Source: Acidimicrobiales bacterium (lineage in GTDB: Bacteria; Actinomycetota; Acidimicrobiia; Acidimicrobiales; Poriferisodalaceae). From it: 64,000 nt of DNA. The notes under the pieces were generated by a model. It saw only the letters and a program-made list of their open reading frames with translations. It was not told the DNA's origin and searched no databases. The DNA is taken from NCBI GenBank assembly GCA_041394185.1, contig JAWKIQ010000002.1:744001-808000 (forward strand), in the 5' to 3' direction. Positions 42,810 through 50,649 of this stretch are shown here, one piece after another; within the stretch, counting starts at the first letter, position 1, and each line of letters opens with the position of its first letter. A program made the position numbers and the translations under genes.

Positions 42810-43184
42810 CTATGACACCAGCGTCAAGGTGTGGCGCATGCGGGAGTGGTGGTCGCGCTGGTCGCCCACCGAGGAGTCACGCCGTCGCTTCGAGCGGCTT
42901 GCAGCGATGGCGCGGCGGCGGGCGAACTCGGCCTCGACACCCTCAGACATCGCCGAGGCGGCCAACGCCCGGTGCTCGGCCGACAGCTCGCGGATGCGAT
43001 CTCGAGCGTCGTCATATGCGGAGTGTTGCTCGTCGACACGCCTGGCTCGGCCGCTGCTGGGGTGGCGGCGGGTGCGCTGGATCGAACGTGGACGGCCCAG
43101 CTCGTCGAAGAGCTGGCCGTCGAAGAGGGTGTCCGGAGAGAACACGTCGTCTTGGTCGGCGCCGGGGGTGGTGCGTTCGTCCAT
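42810..43184 (-). CDS. Basic coiled-coil protein with DUF222-type leader, function unknown
   Basis: A 124-aa protein: acidic first 30 residues, then RSIQRTRRHPSSGRARR, a helical middle (AYDDARDRIRELSAEHRALAASA) and a basic end (ASRSKRRRDSS). It shares no sequence with the DUF222 protein at 37501, but its promoter-start block is nearly identical (43185-43213). No family recognised. Confidence 0.65.
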   Translation of the reverse strand: MDERTTPGADQDDVFSPDTLFDGQLFDELGRPRSIQRTRRHPSSGRARRVDEQHSAYDDARDRIRELSAEHRALAASAMSEGVEAEFARRRAIAASRSKRRRDSSVGDQRDHHSRMRHTLTLVS

Positions 43185-43213
43185 GCCACAAGTCATACAT
43201 AGGGGGTGGGACA
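43185..43213 (-). promoter_or_regulatory. Leaderless promoter block shared with the DUF222 gene
   Basis: On the minus strand TGTCCCACCCCCT, 9 nt, TTGTGGC, then ATG 43184: the fixed parts and all spacings equal those at 37472-37500. The -10 candidate is TATGAC (43197-43192), 7 nt before the start. Confidence 0.6.
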
Positions 43214-43247
43214 ACGTCGCGGACCCTCGGCCCGATTGTGACGAAAG

Positions 43248-43685
43248 TCAGCGGCCCGTATGCCCGAATCCGCCTTCGCCACGCTCGGTCTCGTCGAGTT
43301 GGTCGACCTCGACCCAGTCGACGGTCTCGAACCTCTGCACCACCAGCTGGGCTACGCGTTCACCCGCGCGCACCGTATAGGCGTGGGTCGGGTCGGTGTT
43401 GACCATGATGACTTTGATCTCGCCCCGGTAGCCGCTGTCGATGGTGCCCGGAGCATTGAGAGTGGTCAGCCCGTGTTTGGCCGCCAGCCCAGAGCGGGGG
43501 TGCACCAAACCGACGAAACCATCGGGCAGCGCTATTGCAACGCCTGTCGGCACGATGGCCCGCCCTCCGGCGGGCTCGATCACCACCTCCTCCACCGACA
43601 CCAGATCGGCTCCGGCGTCGCCGGGTTTGGCGTAGGCGGGAACCTCGGCCAGAGGATGCAAACGGCGTATCTCGATGGCGACCAC
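43248..43685 (-). CDS. dut: dUTP diphosphatase
   Basis: A 145-aa trimeric dUTPase that hydrolyses dUTP to dUMP. The five motifs are visible: AGADLVS, PRSGLAAKHG, APGTIDSGYRGEI, RVAQLVVQRF and GEGGFGHTGR. GTG 43685 follows a TAGGCT box (43699-43694) by 8 nt. It is divergent from orn. Confidence 0.97.
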   Translation of the reverse strand: MVAIEIRRLHPLAEVPAYAKPGDAGADLVSVEEVVIEPAGGRAIVPTGVAIALPDGFVGLVHPRSGLAAKHGLTTLNAPGTIDSGYRGEIKVIMVNTDPTHAYTVRAGERVAQLVVQRFETVDWVEVDQLDETERGEGGFGHTGR

Positions 43686-43755
43686 GGCGGGCGAGCCTAG
43701 CGGCCACGACAGGTCCGGATTCGGGAACCCGGCCGAAGCCGCCTACGATGCCCGG

Positions 43756-44334
43756 GTGCTCGTTTGGATGGACCTCGAGATGACAGGGCTGGACCCACGC
43801 CGCCACACCATTGTCGAGATCGCCACCATCATCACAGACGACCGGCTCGAGATCATCGCCGAAGGCCCCGACCTGGTGGTGTTCCAAGACGACGAAGCCT
43901 TGTCGCACATGGACGACGTCGTCACCCGAATGCACACGCGCAGTGGCCTGCTCGAACAGATCCGCGGCTCGTCGATCAGCCTCGAGCAGGCGGGTAACGA
44001 GACCCTCGACTTCATCAAGCGCCATTGCCCCCAACCAGCGACCGTGCCCCTGTGCGGCAACTCGATTGGCACCGACCGGCGCTTTCTAGACGCCTACCTA
44101 CCCGACATCGAGAACCACCTTCACTATCGATCGGTAGATGTGTCCAGCATCAAGGAACTCTGTCGTCGGTGGTATCCGGACGTCTTCAAAGCCAGCCCTG
44201 GCAAGCGCACCAGCCACCGCGCCCTCGACGACATCAAGGAATCGATCGAGGAACTCCGCTACTACCGAGACAACCTCTTTGCGCCGGGGGCGCCCGGCGC
44301 ACCCGCACCCGCCGTCGAAACCGACGACCAATGA
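43756..44334 (+). CDS. orn: Oligoribonuclease
   Basis: A 192-aa DEDDh 3'-5' exonuclease that degrades di- to pentanucleotides, including pGpG from c-di-GMP turnover. WMDLEMTGLD carries the first Asp and Glu, and SHRALDDIKES the His and final Asp. GTG 43756 lies 6 nt after TACGAT. The C-terminal tail is Ala/Pro-rich. Presence beside an RsiG-like gene within 4 kb fits c-di-GMP signalling, but they are not in one operon. Confidence 0.96.
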   Translation: MLVWMDLEMTGLDPRRHTIVEIATIITDDRLEIIAEGPDLVVFQDDEALSHMDDVVTRMHTRSGLLEQIRGSSISLEQAGNETLDFIKRHCPQPATVPLCGNSIGTDRRFLDAYLPDIENHLHYRSVDVSSIKELCRRWYPDVFKASPGKRTSHRALDDIKESIEELRYYRDNLFAPGAPGAPAPAVETDDQ

Positions 44335-45452
44335 CCGAGAACTCCGCACACCAGCATCACCACCACAGCGGCCACGGCGATCCGGCTGACATGCCCAAGC
44401 CGTTGCGCGAAGAGCGTCGCGCCCCCATCGAAGAGATAACTGAGCTGGCACCCGGTGTCAGGCGTTTGCAGCTGCCCATCAACTTCACCGGCCTGGGTCA
44501 CGTCAACTGCTACATCCTCGACGACGACAAAGGCGCGGCCCTGATCGACCCCGGCCTGCCCGGGCGCGAGGCCTGGAAGTCGCTTCAGGCTGGTCTGACC
44601 AGGGCTGGGCTGAAGGTCGGCGACATCCACACGGTCCTGGTGACCCACAGCCACCCAGATCACTTCGGCCAAGCCGGACGCCTGCGCAAGGAGGCCGGGG
44701 CGCGCGTCATCACACACCGCGACTTCCGCATGTTCTGGGACCCCTCAGAGGACGACGACGAGCCCCTCGAGAACGTCGACACACCAGACGACAACGTGCA
44801 CCTGGTGGACGAAGCGGGCAAGACGCCTTGGGGTGCCGAGCTGCGGTTCGAGACCCCTCGCCACCGTCGCCTGATGTACGCCTTGATGCGCACGAAGCTG
44901 GGGCGTGTTTTCATACCCACGCCCAACCCGACCCACCGGGTCGAAGACGGCAACGTCATCGAACTGGCGGGCCGCGAGTTTCGTGCCGTACACACCCCGG
45001 GGCACACCATCGACCATCTGTGCCTGCACGACCCCGAACACAAGCTGCTGTTCGCCGGCGACCACGTGCTGCCCACCATCACGCCACACATTTCGGGCCT
45101 GAAACAGGGTCGCGACCCTCTGCGGGCATTCTTCGGGTCGCTCGACAAGGTCGCGTCCTATGCCGACGTCGAGCGGGTGCTCCCTGCACATGGCCTCGAA
45201 TTCCAAGACATCGGGTCAAGGGTCCGGCACATCAAGGATCACCACAACGAACGTCTCGACATCTTGCGTGAAGCCAGCGCCGATCTGGGCCCGGCAACCG
45301 TCGAGCAGTACATGAAGCGGCTGTTCCAGAAGCGCAGTTGGGGCCCGATGGCCGAAAGCGAGACCTTCGCCCACCTCGAGCATCTTCGCTACGACGGAGA
45401 GGCTTCGATCTCGCGGCGCGAAGACGGCCAGCTGCTGTACACGTTCACCTAG
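44331..45452 (+). CDS. Metallo-beta-lactamase-fold hydrolase with His-rich N-terminus
   Basis: A 373-aa protein. The metal motif is THSHPDHFG near residue 106, with further ligands in VHTPGHTIDH and FAGDHVLP and a late H in LPAHGLEF. The first 17 residues contain HQHHHHSGHGD, a natural metal-binding tag. The C-terminal 80 residues form a helical domain as in LACTB2/glyoxalase-II-like enzymes. The ATG overlaps the orn stop (ATGA). Substrate unknown. Confidence 0.87.
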   Translation: MTENSAHQHHHHSGHGDPADMPKPLREERRAPIEEITELAPGVRRLQLPINFTGLGHVNCYILDDDKGAALIDPGLPGREAWKSLQAGLTRAGLKVGDIHTVLVTHSHPDHFGQAGRLRKEAGARVITHRDFRMFWDPSEDDDEPLENVDTPDDNVHLVDEAGKTPWGAELRFETPRHRRLMYALMRTKLGRVFIPTPNPTHRVEDGNVIELAGREFRAVHTPGHTIDHLCLHDPEHKLLFAGDHVLPTITPHISGLKQGRDPLRAFFGSLDKVASYADVERVLPAHGLEFQDIGSRVRHIKDHHNERLDILREASADLGPATVEQYMKRLFQKRSWGPMAESETFAHLEHLRYDGEASISRREDGQLLYTFT

Positions 45453-45455
45453 CCG

Positions 45456-46208
45456 CTAGGCGTCGCCCGTGGGTCGCCACCGATAGCTGGCCGCAACAGT
45501 GCCGTCGACCATGAACCAGCCGGCCTCACCACCGCCGAAAGGTGCAACCGACAGCTCGACCGAAGACCGGGCCTCAATACCCGAAGCGAACTCGACCGAT
45601 GCCCGCACCCGCCCCCCAGAGCGAGCTTCGGCCATCGACTCCTCGACAGCTGCCCAGTAGACGGCGTTGTTGACGTGGCCGATGACGTCGAGGTCGACAT
45701 ATCGCACTGCCCACGATTTGCGGGCGGCGTCGACCGGGGGCTGCTCGTGATGCAGCCGGGCGCGAACCTTTCGTCCGCGAGCAGCCAGGTCGTAGGTTTC
45801 GACGAATTCGTCGCCAATACGCCGCGGCGCACCCGTCTGGCTGTCGACCGCCACCCAAAGCGCCACCGCCGACAGGTGCCCCCCTTTGTCGCCCACCAGT
45901 TCGGTGCGGCGCTCGGCCCAACGCCCGCCATAGCCAGAGCACCAGGTCGTCAGCTCGACCTTCTCGTCGAAGCTCAGCGGGGCGTCGACGACCACCTTGG
46001 TGCGCCTGAGAATCCACCACATGGCATCGGTGAGACCCGCGTCGCGAGCATCGTCGTTGGCTATGTCTTGGAGGTATCTGGCCACCGCGTCGAGGCGCAG
46101 CCGTCCCCTCGGCGTGGTGTCGCCTAGGCGAACCTTGCGGGTGTAGCTGAAGCGCCTTCCGCTGTCGGGAAGTGGCAACAGTTCTCTGGCTCCGTCTGGT
46201 GTCGGCAC
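45456..46208 (-). CDS. Acyl-ACP thioesterase
   Basis: A 250-aa double hot-dog protein of the FatA/FatB type. DTTPRGRLRLDAVARYLQD, WWILRRTKVVV and VDLDVIGHVNNAVYWAAVEE (catalytic Asn/His region) are family blocks. It releases fatty acids from ACP. GTG 46208 follows TATTGT by 8 nt. It ends 4 bp from the convergent MBL gene. Confidence 0.9.
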   Translation of the reverse strand: MPTPDGARELLPLPDSGRRFSYTRKVRLGDTTPRGRLRLDAVARYLQDIANDDARDAGLTDAMWWILRRTKVVVDAPLSFDEKVELTTWCSGYGGRWAERRTELVGDKGGHLSAVALWVAVDSQTGAPRRIGDEFVETYDLAARGRKVRARLHHEQPPVDAARKSWAVRYVDLDVIGHVNNAVYWAAVEESMAEARSGGRVRASVEFASGIEARSSVELSVAPFGGGEAGWFMVDGTVAASYRWRPTGDA

Positions 46209-46350
46209 GGCCCCTCACAATAAATGGGTTGACTCCGGGTCGAAATCCGTGGATCCTCGTGAAAGCGAGACGCCAGTCCCGCCGCCCGTTGCGGCCCCGG
46301 TTCATGCCGGTTCAGCACGGACGCCCGACAACCGAGGACGCAGAACTCCG

Positions 46351-46542
46351 ATGAACGCCGTGACCACGCTTCAGCTCTCGTTGAGCAGCGTCGTCGCGCG
46401 CGCCAAGTTCCGCGCCGCTGTCGCTGCCGACGCCATCTGCTCGATCGTGTGGACCACCAACACCGTCAAGCCGGCGTTCGCGCACCTCGGGAAGGGCGCC
46501 GGCATGTATCACCCGAATCCGCGGCTTGTGAGACCGACTTAG
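46351..46542 (+). CDS. Small protein of unknown function (63 aa)
   Basis: ATG 46351 opens a frame with strong GC bias at third codon positions and a following perfect-stem terminator, which argue for expression. The product starts MNAVTTLQLSLSSVVARAKF and ends HPNPRLVRPT; it is basic with one moderately hydrophobic helix. A GTG at 46249 in frame would add 34 Pro-rich residues. No family recognised. Confidence 0.5.
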   Translation: MNAVTTLQLSLSSVVARAKFRAAVAADAICSIVWTTNTVKPAFAHLGKGAGMYHPNPRLVRPT

Positions 46543-46573
46543 CGACGCAAAGACATCGCTAGTTCTTCCACCA

Positions 46574-46607
46574 GGCCGCCGGATCGATCCGGCGGCCTTT
46601 CTCGTTT
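46574..46607 (+). terminator. Intrinsic terminator after the 63-aa ORF
   Basis: A 12-bp perfect inverted repeat without spacer (46574-46597, arms GGCCGCCGGATC and GATCCGGCGGCC) is followed by TTTCTCGTTT. It separates the small ORF from whiB. Confidence 0.85.
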
Positions 46608-46698
46608 CCGGAGGCGCCATGAATCCACCTGACACCTGACTGACTGTCCGACAACCCAGAACCCTGCGGGGTGTGGCTCACAAGGGGAGAGCCGAATC

Positions 46699-47043
46699 AT
46701 GAGGACGATCCAACTATTACTCGACACAACCGAGGACACCTCGTGGCGTAAGAACGGCCGTTGCGTCGACGGCGCCGGCACCATGACCGGTCTGTTCTTC
46801 TCCGATGAGATCCACGACATAGCCAGGGCCAAGGCCATCTGCGGCAAGTGCACCGTGACCGCCCAGTGCCTCGAACTGGCGCTTCGCAACCAGGAGCCGT
46901 GGGGGGTCTGGGGTGGCGAGCTCGTCATGAACGGAAAGGTTCTCGCCAACAAGCGGGGACGTGGTCGTCCGCCCAAGAACCCGCGCCCTGCGCTGGTGGT
47001 CGACGAGGTTCCGATTCCGCCCGAGCTGACCGCCACGGCCTGA
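46699..47043 (+). CDS. WhiB-family transcriptional regulator
   Basis: A 114-aa protein with the four cluster cysteines C22, C48, C51 and C57 (C-x2-C-x5-C spacing) and the WhiB turn PWGVWGG at 67-73. The basic tail has an AT-hook-like KRGRGRPPK. WhiB proteins use a [4Fe-4S] cluster and bind sigma A region 4. A GGGGAG ribosome site lies 8 nt upstream. Confidence 0.95.
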   Translation: MRTIQLLLDTTEDTSWRKNGRCVDGAGTMTGLFFSDEIHDIARAKAICGKCTVTAQCLELALRNQEPWGVWGGELVMNGKVLANKRGRGRPPKNPRPALVVDEVPIPPELTATA

Positions 47044-47139
47044 CGAACGCAGCCCGATGTCGAGCCGATCCGAGATGGATCGGTGACGACCGGGCTTGCC
47101 GGGACGGCTGGGCGGCCCGGGGCCGGTATCTTTTGACCC

Positions 47140-47679
47140 ATGGATACCGAAGCTCCGGGCCGCCCCTCGCGTTCGCTCGGCCGTACCATCGGTGGCATCG
47201 GTCTGTTGGCTCTGGCCGCCATCGCTTTGGTAGTTGCCTTCACGTGGTCTGAGGGTGAAGACGGCCCCAGCCAGTTCCATCAAACGGTGGCGGTCGATTT
47301 GGCGGGCCAACCTCTCGATTTCGCCCAGTACGAAGGCACACCCGTCGTTCTGAACTTCTTTGCCTCGTGGTGCCCGCCGTGTGTGGCAGAGATGCCCGCT
47401 CTCGAGGCCATTCACCTCGACTTGCAAGGCGAATTGGTTGTGTTGGGTCTCGACCCATCCGAGCCCGCCGACATCGCCGCCAAGCTCGTGGCAGAACTGG
47501 GCGTCACCTATCCGACCGGTATCGATATCGATGGTGTTCTGCTCGACCGATACGAGGGTTTCGGTATGCCCACAACGGTGTTCATCAGCGCCGATGGCAA
47601 GGTGCTCGATACCCACATCGGAGCACTGACCGAAGGCCAGTTCCGCGACCGAATCGCCGACAACTTCGGGTTGGGCTGA
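47140..47679 (+). CDS. TlpA/ResA-like thiol-disulfide oxidoreductase
   Basis: A 179-aa membrane-anchored thioredoxin-fold protein, with one helix (about 17-35) and the active site ASWCPPCVAEMP near residue 77 and cis-Pro in GMPTTVF. It probably keeps apocytochrome c heme-site cysteines reduced, with the CcdA encoded 3 bp downstream. TATCTT (47127-47132) ends 7 nt before the ATG. Confidence 0.92.
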   Translation: MDTEAPGRPSRSLGRTIGGIGLLALAAIALVVAFTWSEGEDGPSQFHQTVAVDLAGQPLDFAQYEGTPVVLNFFASWCPPCVAEMPALEAIHLDLQGELVVLGLDPSEPADIAAKLVAELGVTYPTGIDIDGVLLDRYEGFGMPTTVFISADGKVLDTHIGALTEGQFRDRIADNFGLG

Positions 47680-47682
47680 GCC

Positions 47683-48576
47683 GTGTTCGACGCTCCGATC
47701 GCCTTCGCCTTCACGGCGGGCCTGATCGCGATCGTCAACCCGTGCGGCTTCGCCATGTTGCCCGCCTACCTGTCGTACTTCCTCGGCATCGAGAGTCGAT
47801 CAGACGGCGGCGTAGCCAACCCAAGTGCCGCCGTGTTGCGCGCCCTCGCAACCGGGGGTGTCGTCTCGCTGGGGTTCCTCGCAGTGTTCGGTGCGGTCGG
47901 AATCCTGTTCACCGCAGGGCTGACGTCGCTACAGGATCGACTGCCGTGGATCGGGCTGATCCTGGGTCTTGCGATGGTGGCGTTGGGCGTATCGATGCTG
48001 CTCGGCTTCAGGCTCATCATCTCGTTGCCCAAGCTCGAGGCCGACACCTCTGGCACCGGCCTGCGGTCGCTGTTCGTGTTCGGGGCCAGCTACGCGCTGG
48101 CGAGCCTGTCATGTGCCTTCCCCACTTTTGTCGTGGTCATCAGTGGAGTTGACGGGCTCGATTCTGGCATTGCCAGCTTCGTGGCCTACTCGGCCGGTAT
48201 GGCCACCGTGCTGATCGCTTTGACAGTGTCGCTGGCCCTGGCTCGCCAGAGCCTTCTCCACACCCTGCGAAGGGCCATGCGCCACGTCGATCGAGCCGCC
48301 GCTGTGCTGCTGATAGCAGCCGGCATCTACATGACCTACTACTGGTCGATCGAACTGGTCGACGCCGCCCACGACAGCGCTTGGAGGCGGCCGAGTCGCT
48401 GGGTCGAGGGTGTGGCCGACAGCATTCGCAACCAGGTCAGCAGCTTGGGCGGAGCAAAGGTGGGCCTGTTGTTGGTGGCCATTGTCGCCGCAGCCGTTGG
48501 TCTGGTGCTTTTGCGACCTCCACGCCGCGACCCGTCGGAATCGACCGCCGGTGCCACACCGGGTCGTCGGGTATGA
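47683..48576 (+). CDS. ccdA: CcdA-like thiol-disulfide transporter
   Basis: A 297-aa membrane protein with about seven helices. The two redox cysteines are in VNPCGFAMLPAY (helix 1) and SLSCAFPTFV (helix 4). It carries reducing equivalents from cytosolic thioredoxin to periplasmic TlpA/ResA proteins. The gene starts at GTG 47683 right after its partner. A C-terminal periplasmic-helix extension of about 60 residues is longer than in minimal CcdA. Confidence 0.92.
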   Translation: MFDAPIAFAFTAGLIAIVNPCGFAMLPAYLSYFLGIESRSDGGVANPSAAVLRALATGGVVSLGFLAVFGAVGILFTAGLTSLQDRLPWIGLILGLAMVALGVSMLLGFRLIISLPKLEADTSGTGLRSLFVFGASYALASLSCAFPTFVVVISGVDGLDSGIASFVAYSAGMATVLIALTVSLALARQSLLHTLRRAMRHVDRAAAVLLIAAGIYMTYYWSIELVDAAHDSAWRRPSRWVEGVADSIRNQVSSLGGAKVGLLLVAIVAAAVGLVLLRPPRRDPSESTAGATPGRRV

Positions 48577-49274
48577 CGCTGCACCTTCGCGACCATGCTC
48601 TGTTGAACGAGCCGAGGCCGTTTCGCAGCCTGCTGGCCCAACCCGGGGTCGTCGAGCAACTGCAGCTGCGATCGTCGGTCGGCTTCATGGCGATCCATGG
48701 CGGCCACCTGGAGGAGATGACCGACTGGGTGGCCAGGGAAGCTGCCGAAAGGTCGGGCGCCTCCTACTACGCCGTGGTTCAGCCGCCCGAAGATCAGTGG
48801 CACATCCCCTCACACCTGATCGGCCGCGACCCCAGCCCCCGGCTGGAGACCTTCCTCGAGCACGTCGAGGTAGTCGTTTCTCTGCATGGTTTCGGTCGAC
48901 CCGAACTGTGGCGGTCGCTGCTGCTGGGCGGGCGCAATCGGCAGGTCGCCGAGATGGTCGCCATAGAGCTCATCCCCCGGCTGCGCCACTACGAGATCAT
49001 CACCGAGCTGAAGGGCATTCCGAAAGCGCTGCGGGGCCAGCACCGGCTGAACCCGGTGAACCTGCCACGCATGGGTGGCGTACAGATCGAGCTACCACCT
49101 CGGGTGCGCGGTCGCAGCCCCATCTTCTGGGGCCAGCTCGAGCCTGGCACGATCGTTCCCCATCTGGAAGCGCTGGTGGAAGGTCTGGCGGCGTTCGCTC
49201 AGCGCTGGTCGCTTGGCGACGCCAAGCTCAAGGCGCCAGACGCGTCGTTGTCCAGCCGTCGTCAGAGCGCGTGA
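48573..49274 (+). CDS. Poly-gamma-glutamate hydrolase family protein
   Basis: A 233-aa protein. FMAIHGGHLEEMTDWVA and VVSLHGFGR carry the His residues of the zinc amidohydrolase-like YjqB/PghP family, which cuts poly-gamma-glutamate. Host role is unclear because no PGA synthesis gene is in the window. It overlaps ccdA (ATGA) and converges with pdxH by 47 bp. Confidence 0.75.
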   Translation: MTLHLRDHALLNEPRPFRSLLAQPGVVEQLQLRSSVGFMAIHGGHLEEMTDWVAREAAERSGASYYAVVQPPEDQWHIPSHLIGRDPSPRLETFLEHVEVVVSLHGFGRPELWRSLLLGGRNRQVAEMVAIELIPRLRHYEIITELKGIPKALRGQHRLNPVNLPRMGGVQIELPPRVRGRSPIFWGQLEPGTIVPHLEALVEGLAAFAQRWSLGDAKLKAPDASLSSRRQSA

Positions 49275-49863
49275 AGACCAACCGATCGTGAAGCCTGTGC
49301 CTGGCACCTTGCCAGAACTCGATGCGTTCGGCGACCAGTCCGTAGCCGCCCCAGTGGGACGGCCTTTCGACCTCACGCCCGTCGTTGGCGGCCTCGAGGA
49401 CCTTGAAGCGCTTCATCAGATACTGCCGGTCGGGTATCGGCGTGCTCTGGTCGGATGCCACGGCAGCCAGCTGGCTCTCGCGCGGTCGTGTGGCGAAGTA
49501 CTGGTCGCTGGCAGCGTCGGCCAGCTCGACCACCGCACCGCGCACCCGGATTTGGCGTTCGAGCGGCAACCACGAGAACAGGCCCTCGGCTTTGGGCTTC
49601 GATGCCAGCGCCTTGCCCTTCTCGCTCTGCCGGTTGGTGTAGAACGTGAACGCGCCGTCGACGATGCCCTGCATCAACACGTTGCGGACCGTGGGGAAGC
49701 CGTCGGGCCCCGCCGTTGCAAGGGCCATCGAGTGGGCATTGAACAGGCCTGCGCCCCGGGCCTCGCCCAGCCAGGCGGCGAACAGCTCGAGCGGGTCCTC
49801 TTCGGCGAGCTCTGCGGCCAGGCCCGCGTCCATCAGGCGACCCCTGAGTTCGTCGATGTTCAC
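49228..49863 (-). CDS. pdxH: Pyridoxamine 5'-phosphate oxidase
   Basis: A 211-aa FMN enzyme that makes PLP. NAHSMALATAGPDGFPTVRNVLM opens the FMN fold, followed by FTFYTNRQSEKGKAL, and the C-terminus is EFWQGARHRLHDRLVF. The end WTTTRLAP is the conserved FMN contact. GTG 49863 has AAAGGGAAG upstream. PLP is needed by hemL, but the genes are not linked in expression. Confidence 0.96.
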   Translation of the reverse strand: MNIDELRGRLMDAGLAAELAEEDPLELFAAWLGEARGAGLFNAHSMALATAGPDGFPTVRNVLMQGIVDGAFTFYTNRQSEKGKALASKPKAEGLFSWLPLERQIRVRGAVVELADAASDQYFATRPRESQLAAVASDQSTPIPDRQYLMKRFKVLEAANDGREVERPSHWGGYGLVAERIEFWQGARHRLHDRLVFTRSDDGWTTTRLAP

Positions 49864-49943
49864 CAGACTTCCCTTTCAGCTGAGCGCGCACCGATAAGTG
49901 TGACGCCTGGGGACGCTGTAACTCCACCGGATTTCTTGCCCCT

Positions 49944-50312
49944 ATGACCACGCCCCGGCTGTCGATACTACGGGCTGTGCCGCTTGTTGGGGCGGGCGCG
50001 GTGGCGGGCGCAGGCTGTCGATGGTTGGCCGGCGAGGTGTTGGCGGCGAATGGTGCCTTGGTGTTGGTGAACGCGCTCGGGTGCGTCGTCATCGGCTGGG
50101 TGGCTGCCCGCAAACCCCAAGCGGCCACTCGGCTGGTGGTGGCCACAGGGTTTTGCGGGGGGCTCACCACCTTGTCCAGCGCTGCGGTCGCTGTCGCAGG
50201 GCGGTTCGACCAGGGTCGTGCGGCTTCGGCAACGCTGCTGCTGTTTGCGGTCGTTGTTGCGTCGGGTCTTGGCTATGTCAGTGGTCGGCGGCTCGGGATG
50301 CTCGAGCCATGA
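49944..50312 (+). CDS. crcB: Fluoride channel FluC/CrcB, first subunit
   Basis: A 122-aa four-helix protein with the signature GFCGGLTTLSSAA. Fluc channels are antiparallel dimers; two adjacent genes suggest a heterodimer. Its stop overlaps the second crcB ATG (ATGA). No fluoride-riboswitch fold was recognised in the 80-bp gap upstream. Confidence 0.88.
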   Translation: MTTPRLSILRAVPLVGAGAVAGAGCRWLAGEVLAANGALVLVNALGCVVIGWVAARKPQAATRLVVATGFCGGLTTLSSAAVAVAGRFDQGRAASATLLLFAVVVASGLGYVSGRRLGMLEP

Positions 50313-50635
50313 CGGCCCTCGGGTTCGTGCTGGCTGCGGTCGTCGGCGCCGCCGCAAGGTTCCTGGTGACCAACACGATGAATGGGCGGTGGCCGGTGGG
50401 AACGCTGTTGGTCAACCTGAGTGGCGCATTTCTGGCCGGGCTGTTCCACGGCTTGACCGGTGGTTCTGCCGTGGTCGTCACCATTGCCGGGCTTGGGTCG
50501 TTGACGTCGGTGTCGACGGTTGCCGACGAGGTCGCCGCGCTCGCCGAGGGCGACCGGCGGGCGGGGGTGGCTTACTTGGTGGTCACCGCAGTTGGTGGCG
50601 TCGGCGCAGCCCTGGCGGGCATCTCATTGGCCTGA
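50309..50635 (+). CDS. crcB: Fluoride channel FluC/CrcB, second subunit
   Basis: A 108-aa four-helix partner with GRWPVGTLLVNLSGAF and AGLGSLTSVSTVADE, the second-subunit equivalents of the G-N-x-x-G and channel-core blocks. Exports fluoride together with the preceding product. Confidence 0.88.
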   Translation: MTALGFVLAAVVGAAARFLVTNTMNGRWPVGTLLVNLSGAFLAGLFHGLTGGSAVVVTIAGLGSLTSVSTVADEVAALAEGDRRAGVAYLVVTAVGGVGAALAGISLA

Positions 50636-50649
50636 GGGGCCAGTCGGGC

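Noticed and set aside
46209..46350. Riboswitch or structured RNA upstream of the 63-aa ORF
   Set aside because: No known riboswitch consensus could be matched by eye; local GC-rich pairing is not distinctive.
49864..49943. Fluoride riboswitch before the crcB pair
   Set aside because: Only 80 bp are available and no pseudoknot-like pattern of the motif was recognised.
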